The translations under genes and the position numbers were made by a program. The notes beneath the pieces were generated by a model. That model was not told where the DNA came from. It did no database searches and worked only from the letters and a program-made list of their open reading frames with translations. From PMG-095 sp049324695 (GTDB taxonomy: Bacteria; Myxococcota_A; Polyangia; Polyangiales; Polyangiaceae): DNA of 64,000 nt. This document shows, piece after piece, positions 24,253-34,146 of the stretch; position 1 is the first letter of the stretch; each line of letters begins with the position of its first letter. The stretch lies in NCBI GenBank assembly GCA_049324695.1, contig JBMOMJ010000036.1, positions 54,031-118,030 of the forward strand. Direction: 5' to 3'.

Positions 24253-25899
24253 TCAGAAGCCGGACACCCAGACTGGGACCGAGCTGTCGCCCGTGACTCC
24301 GTTGCCCAACTTACCGCCGTAGTTCGAGCCCCAGCAGGCGACACGCCCGCTCGGGTCGAGTGCGCAGGTGTGACCGCTGCCCGCGTCGATGGCCTGCGCC
24401 TTGCTCAAGTTCAAGACAGAGACGGGCACCCAGGCGTCGACGGTGGTGCCGTGTCCAAGTGTACCGACCGCGTTCGCGCCCCAGCATTGCATGGCGCCGC
24501 TATTCAACAGCACGCAGCAATGACTGCTGCCGCAACTAATCTGCTTGCCGGTGGTGACGCCGGAAACGCTGACGGGCACCAAGCTATCGGTCGTGGTGCC
24601 GTCGCCCAATTGCCCGCTCGGGTTGAAGCCCCAACACTTCGCGGTGCCGTTCGCGAGCAAGGCGCAGGTGAAGAGAGAGCTGACCGACACTTGAACGGCA
24701 TCGCTGAGACCCATGACTTCAGTGGGCGTGGTGCGCGCGACGGTGGTTCCGTCGCCGAGCTGCCCGTAGTCGTTGCCGCCCCAGCAGCGGATTTTGGCGT
24801 CGTTCATGACGGCGCACAGATGGGAGCTTCCCGCGCTGATCTGCTTGGCGGTGCTCACGCCGGGCACCGTGAACACAGTGCGATGAATGCCTGTATCTGG
24901 CGAGCCGAATTGCCCGTCGGTGTTCCAGCCCCAACAGCGAATACTGCCGTCTTGGATCAACGCGCAATTGAACCAGCCGCCCGAAGAGATCCCAACCACC
25001 TGAGAGAGCCCTGCGATGACTTGCGGTGTTCGGCACTCGACGCACGTAGTGAGCGGCGCTGCGATGGTGCCGTAGTTGTTTGCGCCCCAGCACCGCACGG
25101 TTGCATCGTCGAGCAGCGCGCAGCTGTGACCACGGCCCGAGGACACGCGCGTCACGTGGCTGAGCTCGCTGACGAAGACCGGCGTGCGACTGCCCTGGCC
25201 GGTGCCGTTCCCCAGCTCGCCGTACTCGTTGCCGCCCCAACACGCGACGCGACCATCCGCGAGCGCCGCGCACGTGTGCCATTCACCGCCCGCAACACCT
25301 GTCGCCACGAGAGGAGGCCCGCCCGCACTGCCAGCTGCTCCTGAATTTCCCGCGCTGCCGCCCGCTGGTGCGCCGCCCGTCGCTGTAGCCCCACCGCGTC
25401 CGCCGGCGGAAGCTCCACCTGCTGCAGTCGTGCCGCCACGCCCACCGGCGGAGGTCCCGCCTGTTGCGAGCGTGCCACCATTCGCGAGCGTGCCACCATT
25501 CGCCGACGTGCCACCGCTGCCTGCGCTGGGCGAGCCGCCACTACCCATGACGCCGCCGCTCGTATTCGGAGCGCCGCCCTCAACAGCGCCACCTTCTCCG
25601 CCAGTTTGGAACGCAGCGCCGGCGAGTCCATTCGTGCCGGCCTGATCCGTTCCGCCTTGGTTCGAAGCGGGGTTCCCGCCGGATGCACCACCGCTCGCGC
25701 TGGTGCCGCTATTGCCACCGTTGCTCCCGCCTTGCGCGCCAAGTTGGCCGCCTGTTTGTTTTTGCCCACCAGCTTGCGCCTGGCTCCCGCCCGCGGAACT
25801 ACCGCCCGAGTCCGAGTTGCCGCAGGCCCAGCCGTTCACCGCGAGCAAGCCCGCGAGTGTTCCCCCAAATACGCCAAGCGACTTCGACGTCATGCTCAT
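24253..25899 (-). CDS. surface lipoprotein with seven RCC1-type propeller repeats
   Basis: 548 residues from ATG 25899, with GGAG in front of it. A lipoprotein signal ends near NGWAC, then about 190 residues of Gly/Ser/Ala/Thr spacer, then seven blades each ending in a CWG motif (VACWGGNEYGELG, VRCWGANNYG, IRCWGWNTDGQFG, and so on). Seven blades would close one beta-propeller. Each blade has a second Cys (HTCAAL, HSCALL), so paired disulfides are likely. The bacterial function of RCC1 lipoproteins is unknown; binding of ligands at the surface is the usual guess. Paralogue of the next gene upstream, 22 bp away. Confidence 0.85.
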   Translation of the reverse strand: MSMTSKSLGVFGGTLAGLLAVNGWACGNSDSGGSSAGGSQAQAGGQKQTGGQLGAQGGSNGGNSGTSASGGASGGNPASNQGGTDQAGTNGLAGAAFQTGGEGGAVEGGAPNTSGGVMGSGGSPSAGSGGTSANGGTLANGGTLATGGTSAGGRGGTTAAGGASAGGRGGATATGGAPAGGSAGNSGAAGSAGGPPLVATGVAGGEWHTCAALADGRVACWGGNEYGELGNGTGQGSRTPVFVSELSHVTRVSSGRGHSCALLDDATVRCWGANNYGTIAAPLTTCVECRTPQVIAGLSQVVGISSGGWFNCALIQDGSIRCWGWNTDGQFGSPDTGIHRTVFTVPGVSTAKQISAGSSHLCAVMNDAKIRCWGGNDYGQLGDGTTVARTTPTEVMGLSDAVQVSVSSLFTCALLANGTAKCWGFNPSGQLGDGTTTDSLVPVSVSGVTTGKQISCGSSHCCVLLNSGAMQCWGANAVGTLGHGTTVDAWVPVSVLNLSKAQAIDAGSGHTCALDPSGRVACWGSNYGGKLGNGVTGDSSVPVWVSGF

Positions 25900-25921
25900 T
25901 TCTCCACGTAGAGATTTCCTG

Positions 25922-27544
25922 TTAGGGACACACGGTGACATCGATGGGCGATAGGCGATCGGTGGTGGTGCCATCGCCGAGTTGCCCATACGCGTTGTCG
26001 CCCCAGCATTTGAGTTTGCCGCCGGTGATCGCGCAGCTGTGGTGGTGGCCCGAGGCGATCGCCGTGGCATTGGTGACCACGTTGGTGGGCACGGCGTTGC
26101 GGTTGTAACTGGTGTTGCCCTGGCCGAGCTGGCCGCGTTCGTTGCCGCCCCAGCACTTGACGTTGCCTGCGACGATGGCGCACGAGAACGCGTAGCCGGT
26201 TGAAACAGCGGTCGCGCCGGTGAGCGGATTGCCTTCCGGCGCAAGCACCACGGAGACTGGTGACAGGCGATTGGTGGTGGTGCCGTCGCCGAGTTGCCCC
26301 CCCGTGTTGCTGCCCCAGCAGCGCACCCCGCCGCTCACTACCGCGCAGGTGTGGAGCCCACCGGTTGCGACGTGCGTCACGCTACTTCCCGCGATGACCA
26401 GACGCTTTGCCACGCTATACGAACTCGTGCCGATGCCGATTTCCCCGTCGTTGTTGTAGCCCCAACAATACAAGCCTTCGTTGTTGATCGCGCAGGAGTG
26501 TAGCGACTTCGCGGCAACCTGCGAAACGTTGGTGAGCAAGTTGGTGGTTGGGATTCCATCGCGGTAAATGTTCTGGCTAGGCTCACCGAGCTCGAGCTCG
26601 TTGTTGTAGCCCCAGCACTTCAGGTTCCCGTTGGTGATCGCGCAGGTGTGCCCTTCAGCGCTGGCCATGGCCGTGACACCGCTGAGTACGACGTCGGTGG
26701 GGATCGGGCGCACCGAACTCGAGGGAACGCCGAGTTCGCCGTAACCGTTCACTCCCCAGCAGCGCATGTCGCCGTCGTTTGTGGCGCAGGTGTGCAGCGA
26801 GCCCGCCGCGACCAACGAGGCGCTGCCCACCAACGTGCTCACCGCAACGTAGCGATTGGTTTGCGTGCCGTCGCCCACCTGACCCGAAGTGTTGCGTCCC
26901 CAGCACTTGAGCGCGCCGCTTTGCAGAACCACGCAGGTGTGAGCGCGTCCCGCCGATACCGAGACGACAGTCGCCGAGGTCGAACAAGTGCCGCCCGCTC
27001 CGCCGCCGGCTGCGCCCCCGCTGGCGGTGCCACCCTGTCCCGCACCTCCCGCACTCGTTCCGCCTTGCAGAGTCGAAGCACCACCGTTCGAGACGGCACC
27101 ACCGCTCGACGCTGCACCACCGTTCGAGACGGCACCACCGTTCGAGACGGCACCACCGCTCGACGCTGCACCACCGTTCGAGACGGCACCACCGCTCGAC
27201 GCTGCACCACCCGTTGACTCCGCTCCGCCGTCGGCTGGTGCGCCCGCGCTCGCTGTCTCGCCGCCTTCAGCCGGCATGCCGCCCTGACCGGCTGCTGCAC
27301 CGCCGTTCGAGATGGCACCGCCCTTCGAAACCACACCGCCAGTAGAGATCGTACCACCGCTCGACATGCTGGTACCTCCCTGCGCGCTTGCTTTGGTTCC
27401 CCCGGACGCTCCCCCGCTCGTGCCTTGCGTGGCCCCACCAGCTCCAGTTTTCGACCCCGAGTCGTCACCTGAACACGCGCCGAGCAACACTGCGACCAGC
27501 GCGCACCCGAATGCGCCTGCGTTGACTACACGAAGAAAATCCAT
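25922..27544 (-). CDS. surface lipoprotein with seven RCC1-type propeller repeats (paralogue)
   Basis: 540 residues from ATG 27544. Signal with lipobox LLGAC, a ~200-residue spacer, and seven CWG blades (LKCWGRNTSGQVG to LKCWGDNAYGQLG). The spacer contains an internal near-perfect repeat of GGAASSGGAVSN units, encoded by a 36-bp DNA repeat (about 27080-27220), pointing to recent slippage. It lies upstream of its paralogue on the same strand, so both are probably co-transcribed from the 218-bp region before 27763. The two proteins share plan but not close identity. Confidence 0.85.
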   Translation of the reverse strand: MDFLRVVNAGAFGCALVAVLLGACSGDDSGSKTGAGGATQGTSGGASGGTKASAQGGTSMSSGGTISTGGVVSKGGAISNGGAAAGQGGMPAEGGETASAGAPADGGAESTGGAASSGGAVSNGGAASSGGAVSNGGAVSNGGAASSGGAVSNGGASTLQGGTSAGGAGQGGTASGGAAGGGAGGTCSTSATVVSVSAGRAHTCVVLQSGALKCWGRNTSGQVGDGTQTNRYVAVSTLVGSASLVAAGSLHTCATNDGDMRCWGVNGYGELGVPSSSVRPIPTDVVLSGVTAMASAEGHTCAITNGNLKCWGYNNELELGEPSQNIYRDGIPTTNLLTNVSQVAAKSLHSCAINNEGLYCWGYNNDGEIGIGTSSYSVAKRLVIAGSSVTHVATGGLHTCAVVSGGVRCWGSNTGGQLGDGTTTNRLSPVSVVLAPEGNPLTGATAVSTGYAFSCAIVAGNVKCWGGNERGQLGQGNTSYNRNAVPTNVVTNATAIASGHHHSCAITGGKLKCWGDNAYGQLGDGTTTDRLSPIDVTVCP

Positions 27545-27762
27545 GCGCCCACCACCTATCCCTCGAGCCCCTACCTTATACGAAAATGAGGGGAGGGGAA
27601 CTTCCTTGCTCGGGGCCCCACGGCGCTGCGGCATGAATCGCGTGTTGAAACTGGATGCTGGCGGAGTTTGCGCCTTATTTTCGCCATAAGTTTCCACGAA
27701 AAGGCCTCGAGCTCTCCTCGAGCGGCCCGAAATCTTTGGCGTATGCTCGAGTCAATCGCTGG

Positions 27763-28458
27763 ATGGCTAGTCCGAAACAGGTTTTGGTGGTGGATGACGA
27801 GCGGCGTATTGGCGAAGTGGTGGAGTACGCGCTCGCGAAGGAAGGCTATCGGGTGGTGCTGGCCGCGGATGGCAAGCGGGCACTCGAGTTGTTCGAGCAG
27901 CAAGCATTCGATTTGGTGGTGCTCGATGTGATGTTGCCGGACATCGACGGCTTGGAGGTGTGCCGGCGTATCCGAGCGCGCGGCAACACGCCGGTGCTGT
28001 TCCTATCGGCACGCAGCGATGAGGTCGACCGCATCGTGGGTCTCGAGCTGGGCGGCGACGACTATTTGGTGAAGCCGTTCTCACCACGAGAACTAACCGC
28101 ACGTGTTCGGGCAGTCCTACGACGTGCCCATGCGCCCAGCGCGAAGCCGGAACCCGCGCCGCGGATCGTGGGCGCCGGCAAGCTCGAGCTAGATCCGGAG
28201 CGTCACGAAGCTCGCTACGCCGGCAAGCGTGTGGCGCTGACTGCAACCGAGTTTGCATTGCTGGTCGCGTTGTTCGAGCGGCCCGGCGTCGTACTCAGCC
28301 GTGCACAGCTGATGCAGCGGGCTTACTCGTCGGAGCTCACCGTCACTGAGCGCACGCTCGACACACACGTCCGACGCATCCGCGGGAAGTTCAGGGCACT
28401 CGGCGCCGATCCGATTTCGACCGTGCACGGCGTGGGCTACCGCGCGGGCGACGTGTGA
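27763..28458 (+). CDS. OmpR/PhoB-type response regulator
   Basis: 231 residues from ATG 27763. Receiver domain: acidic pair DD11-12, phospho-acceptor Asp55 (LVVLDVMLPD), Lys104 in LVKPF. Winged-helix DNA-binding domain in the last 100 residues (ALTATEFALLVALFERPGVV, TLDTHVRRIRGKFRALG). The start was set where VLVVDDE homology begins, after a non-conserved upstream stretch. Overlaps the kinase gene by 4 bp. Confidence 0.95.
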   Translation: MASPKQVLVVDDERRIGEVVEYALAKEGYRVVLAADGKRALELFEQQAFDLVVLDVMLPDIDGLEVCRRIRARGNTPVLFLSARSDEVDRIVGLELGGDDYLVKPFSPRELTARVRAVLRRAHAPSAKPEPAPRIVGAGKLELDPERHEARYAGKRVALTATEFALLVALFERPGVVLSRAQLMQRAYSSELTVTERTLDTHVRRIRGKFRALGADPISTVHGVGYRAGDV

Positions 28459-30002
28459 CGCGAACTAGCTGGTGGCGGCGGCTGATCGCCTTTATTTCGA
28501 GGCAAGCCGGGCGAATTCGGGTGCGCCTGTTGGCCGTGAACTTGGTGGTGGCTTTGATTCCAGTCGCCGGCTTGGAGTTTGCGCGCGTCTACGAACGCCA
28601 GCTTCTCGATGGGCTCGAGCGCGACATGAAGAACCAGGCGTCGTTGGCTCGCAGCTTCGTCGAAAATAGTTTTGAAACTGATGCAGACTTCGACGCGGCA
28701 CGTTTCGAGACCACGTTGCTGCGCGCTGCGCGCCAGACACGAACGCGCGTTCGCCTGGTCACGCCGGAGCAAGGCGTCATCGTCGATTCACATAGAACAG
28801 GTCCGCCCGAGGGGCGCGAGCCGAATCCTCCATTGCTCGCGCGCGATGCACTTCCGCGCGTGCGCATGCAGGAACCCGATCCGGAACCGCCGACGCCGAT
28901 CTTGGCACGACCGGAGCTGGTGCGCGCATTCGGCGGCGCTCGCGCCACGCACACGCGGGTAGCCAGTGAGCCGCCCGCAGTGTTCCTGTTCTTGGCGGAG
29001 CCGGTGCGGCGCCAGGGCAAGGTGTTTGGCGCCGTCTACCTGACGCGCTCGACGGCGCCGGTGTTGGTCGAGCTACATCGCATTCGCCGTGGGCTCATCG
29101 TGGTGCTGACGATCGCGTTGGTCATCGCCGGCTCGATGACTCTTGCTCTGGCATGGACGATATCACGGCCGCTCGAGCGCCTGGCGCGCGCAGCGCGGCG
29201 CATCGCCGCGGGTGATACCGGGGTGGCGGTGCCGAGCGGCGGGGGCGGCGAAATTAGCGAGCTTTCCCAAGCTTTCGCTGAAATGACCAAAAAGCTGGAC
29301 GCTCGCCAGCGCTACATTTCGGACTTTGCCGCTGACGTAGCGCACGAATTCAAATCACCGTTGACTTCGATTCGCGGAGCTGCCGAGTTGCTCGCTGAAG
29401 GCGCCGCCGACGATCCCGATGCGCGACGGCGCTTTCTCGCCAACATCGCGCTCGACGCCGACAGATTGGATCGTCTGGTGTCACGCTTGCTCGAGCTGAG
29501 TCGCATCGAAGCTTCCGACGTGACGCCCAGCGTGGTGGCGCTGCGCCCGCTGCTCGCGCGCGTGATCAAGCGCACTGAGAGTCCGAGCAACGAGGTCGTG
29601 CTGCACTACGAATCAGACATTGAATTCATTCTCGGGCGCGAGAGTGATCTGGAGAGCGCGCTGATCAACGTGTTGGAGAACGCGCTGCGCGCCTCGTCCG
29701 CCGACGCCAAGGTCGAGATTTTCGTGCGCGGCGAGTTGCGCGCAGGAGAAGTTACCATCGCTGTTCGCGATCGCGGACATGGTATTCCCGAGGAGCTCTT
29801 GGGTCGCATCTTCGAGCGCTTCTTCAGCACGGACGCGGACGGTGAGGGTACTGGCCTCGGCCTTGCCATCGTAAAGAGCGTCGTCGAGGCGCATGCAGGC
29901 AGCGTGCAGGTGGAATCTCAGGTTGGCGCCGGCAGCGTGTTCAGTTTGCAGTTGCCCATCAGGTTCGGTAGCACTCGACGCGCGCGCGGAGGTTCGCGGT
30001 GA
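28455..30002 (+). CDS. sensor histidine kinase
   Basis: 515 residues, GTG start within the GTGA overlap. Membrane helix at ~25-42, periplasmic sensor of ~165 residues rich in Arg/Pro, second helix at ~215-238 (GLIVVLTIALVIAGSMTLAL), HAMP, HisKA with His297 (DVAHEFKSPLTS), and HATPase with N, G1 and G2 boxes (NVLENALRAS, DRGHGIPEELL, GEGTGLGLAIVKS). Order and sensor size resemble CreC/ChvG-like kinases. Pairs with the coupled response regulator. Confidence 0.95.
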   Translation: MTRTSWWRRLIAFISRQAGRIRVRLLAVNLVVALIPVAGLEFARVYERQLLDGLERDMKNQASLARSFVENSFETDADFDAARFETTLLRAARQTRTRVRLVTPEQGVIVDSHRTGPPEGREPNPPLLARDALPRVRMQEPDPEPPTPILARPELVRAFGGARATHTRVASEPPAVFLFLAEPVRRQGKVFGAVYLTRSTAPVLVELHRIRRGLIVVLTIALVIAGSMTLALAWTISRPLERLARAARRIAAGDTGVAVPSGGGGEISELSQAFAEMTKKLDARQRYISDFAADVAHEFKSPLTSIRGAAELLAEGAADDPDARRRFLANIALDADRLDRLVSRLLELSRIEASDVTPSVVALRPLLARVIKRTESPSNEVVLHYESDIEFILGRESDLESALINVLENALRASSADAKVEIFVRGELRAGEVTIAVRDRGHGIPEELLGRIFERFFSTDADGEGTGLGLAIVKSVVEAHAGSVQVESQVGAGSVFSLQLPIRFGSTRRARGGSR

Positions 30003-30829
30003 AGCGAGGCTGGCGCCGCTGGTTGCTGTTCGTCGCGCTGTGTGCCGTCGCGCTTTGGTTGTGGGCTTTCGAGCTCGAGCCGCGGCGCCTGGTTACGCAC
30101 GAAATTCGCCTGGATTTGCCGCGTTGGCCGCGCGAATTTTCGGGTCTGCGCGTCGCATTGCTCTCGGACTTGCACGTAGGTTCTCGCCACTGGGGCGTCG
30201 AACGCCTACCGGAGCTCGTCGCGCGCACGAACGCCGCGCAGCCGGACTTGATTGTGCTGGCAGGAGATTACATTTCTCACAATCGATTTGGTGAACAGGT
30301 CGAGCCTGAAGCGATCGCCCTTGGGCTCTCGGGTTTTCGCGCGCCGCTCGGCGTAGTGTTGGTGCTCGGCAACCATGACGTTTGGTTCGACGCGTCACGC
30401 GTCACGCAAGCCTTCGAAGCTTATGGCATGCGCGTGCTCGAGAACCAAGCAGTCGTGCTGCGCTTTCGCGATCGCGAGTTGTGCGTGGTGGGTCTCGCCG
30501 ATCAAATGACGCGTCCACAGCGCGTGCGCGCCACGTTCGACGCGTTGTCCACAGGGGCGACGATCATCGCAGTCGTGCACGAGCCGGACGTTTTCGTGGA
30601 AATTGATGAGCGTGTGGCGCTCACGTTGGCCGGCCACACTCACGGTGGACAAGTTAACCTGCCGCTGCTCGGGCGCTTGTTGGTTCCCTCTCTATATGGA
30701 GAGCGCTTCGCCGCTGGACACATCGTGGAGAACGGTCGACATCTGTTCGTAACTACCGGCGTTGGCACGAGCATCCTGCCGTTGCGCTTTCGTGTGCCAC
30801 CCGAGATCGCATTGCTCACGTTGCGTTGA
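29999..30829 (+). CDS. membrane-anchored metallophosphoesterase (YaeI-like)
   Basis: 276 residues, one N-terminal membrane helix, then a calcineurin-like fold with all metal motifs: SDLHVG, LAGDYI, LGNHDV, VVHEPD and AGHTHGGQ. The GTG start overlaps the kinase stop by 4 bp, so three genes form a coupled operon. Closest in plan to YaeI-type phosphodiesterases; LpxG/LpxH-like UDP-diacylglucosamine hydrolase activity is possible because some act at the same step. Confidence 0.88.
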   Translation: MKRGWRRWLLFVALCAVALWLWAFELEPRRLVTHEIRLDLPRWPREFSGLRVALLSDLHVGSRHWGVERLPELVARTNAAQPDLIVLAGDYISHNRFGEQVEPEAIALGLSGFRAPLGVVLVLGNHDVWFDASRVTQAFEAYGMRVLENQAVVLRFRDRELCVVGLADQMTRPQRVRATFDALSTGATIIAVVHEPDVFVEIDERVALTLAGHTHGGQVNLPLLGRLLVPSLYGERFAAGHIVENGRHLFVTTGVGTSILPLRFRVPPEIALLTLR

Positions 30830-31197
30830 AAACGTGCACGATGAAAACGTGCAATCGAATGGTGAGCGCACACGATCGTGTTTGGGCGGAACTCGACTGC
30901 GTACATACTCATTGTCTCGTTGTCGCGTATCGAGATTGCTGCTGGCGAGGTTCGTCAGGCGCTAAGGTGGCACCTCCACATCACGCGTATTTCAGCTGAC
31001 CTCAGCGTGATTTCCGCGCTACCCTGGGGTTAGAAATTCGGCATCGCTCGCGCGCGAGTTTTCCGTGCATCGTTAAGCGTTGCTGGCGGCTGTCGTTATG
31101 CTGAGTGACTCCTCACCCGTCGCGTATGCTCGTCCGTGGTTGGTCACGGCGACAGCCGCCGGGGTGATTGAAGCAAGGGTTCCCAGAATTGTTGCCG
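30830..31197. other. 368-bp intergenic region before kinase gene
   Basis: Contains a direct repeat of TGAAAACGTGCA (30827-30838 and 30842-30853, partly in the preceding gene end) and an inverted pair ATCACGC/GCGTGAT (30980-30986 and 31005-31011). No gene. Presumably includes the promoter of the downstream kinase operon. Confidence 0.5.
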
Positions 31198-32775
31198 ATG
31201 AACAACACGCAACGGCGAGGAGGCGACGTGCTCGGTCGCTATGAGTTGCTGCTTCCCATTGCCAAGGGTGGCATGGCGGAGGTGTGGCTCGCTCGGCTTT
31301 CGGGTACGCGAGGTTTCCGCAAAATCGTCGCGATCAAAACCATTCTGCGCGGCGCCATCGATGACGCGCGCATGGAGCAGATGTTCATCGAAGAGGCGAC
31401 GTTAGCCTCTCAGATTCATCATCCGAACACCGTCGAGATCTTCGATTTCGGTGAGCACGAGGGCACGCTCTTCATCGCGATGGAGTGGGTCGAGGGTGAG
31501 CCGCTCAACGTGATCGTTGCGGAGGCTGCCAAGCGCGGCGGCTTGCCGTTGCCGATCGCCGTCAACGTTCTCGGTCAGGCTTGCAAGGGCCTGCACGCCG
31601 CGCACGAATTGCGCGACGAGTCGGGGCATTCACTCGGCATCGTGCACCGCGACATTTCCCCACAGAACCTCATCGTCAGCTACACGGGTACGGTGAAGGT
31701 GCTCGATTTCGGAATCGCGAAAGCTACGTCGCAGGTTTCGACCCTGACCGAAGCGGGTGAAGTGAAGGGCAAGTTTGCCTACATGTCTCCCGAGCAAGTC
31801 GGCGGCGGTCAACTCGATCGGCGCTCGGATATCTTTTCGCTCGCTGTGCTCGGTTACATGCTGACCACCGGAAGGCATCCTTTCCGTGGGCAGAACAGCG
31901 CCGAAACGGTGCGTCGCATCTACTCGCCGGAGCCCGCACCGCCGCCGAGCTCCTTTATATCCGACTATCCGCCGGCGCTCGAAACCGCGCTGCTGCGTGC
32001 GCTCGAGAAGAAGCCCGAGGACAGATTCCAGAGTGCCCACGACTTTCTGGCAGCGCTCGAAGACGTCGCGCCGGAGTACTTGGAAAACAGCTTCGAAGTG
32101 AAGCTCGGCGCCTACATGCGTGATCTGCTCGGCCCGCGTCAGGCTGAGCGCCGGCGTCAGCTGCGACTCGCAGAGGAGAGCGCTGGCAAAGAGGGCTCTG
32201 GGGTGATGCTCGCTTCCACGAGCAACGGTTCACTTGGTGCAGTGTCGATCGATGGCGGTCGCAGCACTGGAACCAACGCTGCGGTGCGGCTACCCGCAGC
32301 GTCCGAATCGGGCAGCGGGTCACTGCCTACGGGGATCGCGCCTGCGCCTCAGCGCGCCAAGTGGTTGCTTGGTGTGCCTGTGGCTTCGTTGGCACTGGTG
32401 GCGGCGGGGTTCTTTTTGAGTCGCAGCCTGAGTAGTCCCGCTGCGGACACGCACAAGGCTGCAGCTGCACGCGAAGTGGTCGATGCTTCTGCCGTGCCAG
32501 CACAACGTAGCATGCCAATGGCAGAGCTCACCGCACGCAGTCTGCCGCCGCCCGTTGCGAGTGTCGTCGAAGCACCACCCGCAGCGAACGCGTCGGCCAC
32601 ACCGCGCACTCAACGAGGCAGACGTTCCGCGCCAGCGCCGCAGGTTTCGGCGAAAGTAGAAGCTGCTGCAAGCGCACCCGTTGCAGCCCCCACACCGCCG
32701 CCTGCCGCCGCTCCGCCGCCCGCAGCACCTTCGAACAATTCGTGGGATAGGTCCACGTTCGGGGGACGCTACTGA
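31198..32775 (+). CDS. membrane Ser/Thr protein kinase (PknB-like)
   Basis: 525 residues from ATG 31198 (a TTG 31168 would add ten residues). Kinase domain at ~20-290 with glycine loop IAKGGMAEVWLA, Lys in VAIKTIL, catalytic HRDISPQNL, DFGIAKA and APE-region SPEQVGGG. One membrane helix (GVPVASLALVAAGFFLSR) at ~400-420, then an Ala/Pro-rich outer tail. The activation loop has several Thr (STLTEAGEVK) that could be autophosphorylated. The downstream lipoprotein starts 141 bp later. Confidence 0.93.
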   Translation: MNNTQRRGGDVLGRYELLLPIAKGGMAEVWLARLSGTRGFRKIVAIKTILRGAIDDARMEQMFIEEATLASQIHHPNTVEIFDFGEHEGTLFIAMEWVEGEPLNVIVAEAAKRGGLPLPIAVNVLGQACKGLHAAHELRDESGHSLGIVHRDISPQNLIVSYTGTVKVLDFGIAKATSQVSTLTEAGEVKGKFAYMSPEQVGGGQLDRRSDIFSLAVLGYMLTTGRHPFRGQNSAETVRRIYSPEPAPPPSSFISDYPPALETALLRALEKKPEDRFQSAHDFLAALEDVAPEYLENSFEVKLGAYMRDLLGPRQAERRRQLRLAEESAGKEGSGVMLASTSNGSLGAVSIDGGRSTGTNAAVRLPAASESGSGSLPTGIAPAPQRAKWLLGVPVASLALVAAGFFLSRSLSSPAADTHKAAAAREVVDASAVPAQRSMPMAELTARSLPPPVASVVEAPPAANASATPRTQRGRRSAPAPQVSAKVEAAASAPVAAPTPPPAAAPPPAAPSNNSWDRSTFGGRY

Positions 32776-32916
32776 CGTGTTCGCCGTCGCGGATGGCCTC
32801 GAGTTTCGAAGTTCGTAGCACTGAGAAATAAAGCCGTCTGGCTGGTAATCCGACGGAAATCGTCGCCCCTAATTCGGGCATCGAAAGAGCTTTGTTTGAA
32901 GTTTGAAGGAGGCAGG

Positions 32917-34146
32917 ATGCGAGCAAGCAAGCTGAGGAACCGTCACGGTTATTGGCTCATGCTGGGGTTGGCTGTGTGTGTGTTCGAGACCAACGGCTGC
33001 GGCTCCGGTGATGGATCGTTCGTCGACGACGGTGGCAGCGGACCGCTGGGCGGCAGCGCGAACAAATCCGGTGCACAAGGCCTAGGTGGAACTTCGACCA
33101 GCGGAGGCTCCTCGAGCGCGGAAGCCGGTACGGGCGGAACCGTTTCGAACGTTGCTGGTGCGGCTGGTGAAACCTCTTCACGAGGCGGCGCTCCTCAAGG
33201 TGGCGCGCCGAGCGACGCGGGCGCGGCGGGTCAACCGGTTGAAGGTGGTGCGTCCAACGGCAGCGGCGGCTCGAGCGCTTTCGGTGGTTCCAACAACGCC
33301 AGCGGTGGAATCGCAACGAGTGGCGGCGCGAGCAGCGGCTCGGGCGGCACGCTCACCGGCAGCGGTGGTGTCGCCGGTGCACCAACGACTTGTGTTTTCC
33401 ACACGCCCACGCAAGGAATTCCCGAAGGCGGTGCCGGGGGCGAAGGCGGCGCCGGGCCCGCTCCGACCATTACGTCTCAGAAGAACGGCTTCGCAGGAAC
33501 GTACTTGGCCGACGGCAACGGTCGCGCGCTCTACATCTATGGTGCGGATGCGCCCGGCGACTGCAACAACCCTCCGATCACCAATTGTTTCAACGACTGC
33601 TTGGTCGCGTGGCCTCCATTCAAGGGTGAACCACGCCTCGTCGGCCCAGGGTTGGATGACTCGCTGTTCGGCACCATCACGCGCAGCGACGGCTTCCTTC
33701 AGGCGACGTATCGCGGTTGGCCGCTCTACTATTACAAGAGCGACGTCGTGGCTGGGGACGTCAAAGGGCAAGGCGTCGGCAAGATCTGGCAACTCGCCCA
33801 AATCGTGCTGCCGAACATCGAAATCATGCGCTCTGGCAGCATCCGCTTCTTGGGCGACGGCGAAGGCCACGCGCTCTACGCTTCCAGCGCCGACACGCTG
33901 GGCACCTCGACGACGCCGCCTGTCAGCGCGTGTACCGGCAGTTGCCTCGACAGCTATCCGATGTTCGCGCCGACTTACGCTTCGCCGGTCACCTACCTCA
34001 ACGCGGCGGACTTCACCTACTTCGCTCGCGGCGATGGCAAGTTGCAGCTCGCGTACAAGGGTGCGCCGCTCTACCGCTCCACGGCAGACACTCGTTCTGG
34101 CACCATGAACGGTGTCGCTACCGGTTGGGCTTTGGTGGCACCATGA
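32917..34146 (+). CDS. lipoprotein with secreted repeats (PF03640-like)
   Basis: 409 residues from ATG 32917, preceded by AAGGAGG five bases upstream. Signal ends near TNGC, then ~120 residues of GG-rich spacer. The C-terminal half carries at least two copies of the PF03640/COG4315 secreted repeat (GTYLADGNGRALYIYGADAP, then IRFLGDGEGHALYASSADTL, and YFARGDGKLQLAYKGAPLYR), with Trp/Tyr and spaced Cys (CNNPPITNCFNDC, SACTGSC). Function of these repeats is not known. The gene overlaps the next by 4 bp (ATGA). Confidence 0.78.
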   Translation: MRASKLRNRHGYWLMLGLAVCVFETNGCGSGDGSFVDDGGSGPLGGSANKSGAQGLGGTSTSGGSSSAEAGTGGTVSNVAGAAGETSSRGGAPQGGAPSDAGAAGQPVEGGASNGSGGSSAFGGSNNASGGIATSGGASSGSGGTLTGSGGVAGAPTTCVFHTPTQGIPEGGAGGEGGAGPAPTITSQKNGFAGTYLADGNGRALYIYGADAPGDCNNPPITNCFNDCLVAWPPFKGEPRLVGPGLDDSLFGTITRSDGFLQATYRGWPLYYYKSDVVAGDVKGQGVGKIWQLAQIVLPNIEIMRSGSIRFLGDGEGHALYASSADTLGTSTTPPVSACTGSCLDSYPMFAPTYASPVTYLNAADFTYFARGDGKLQLAYKGAPLYRSTADTRSGTMNGVATGWALVAP

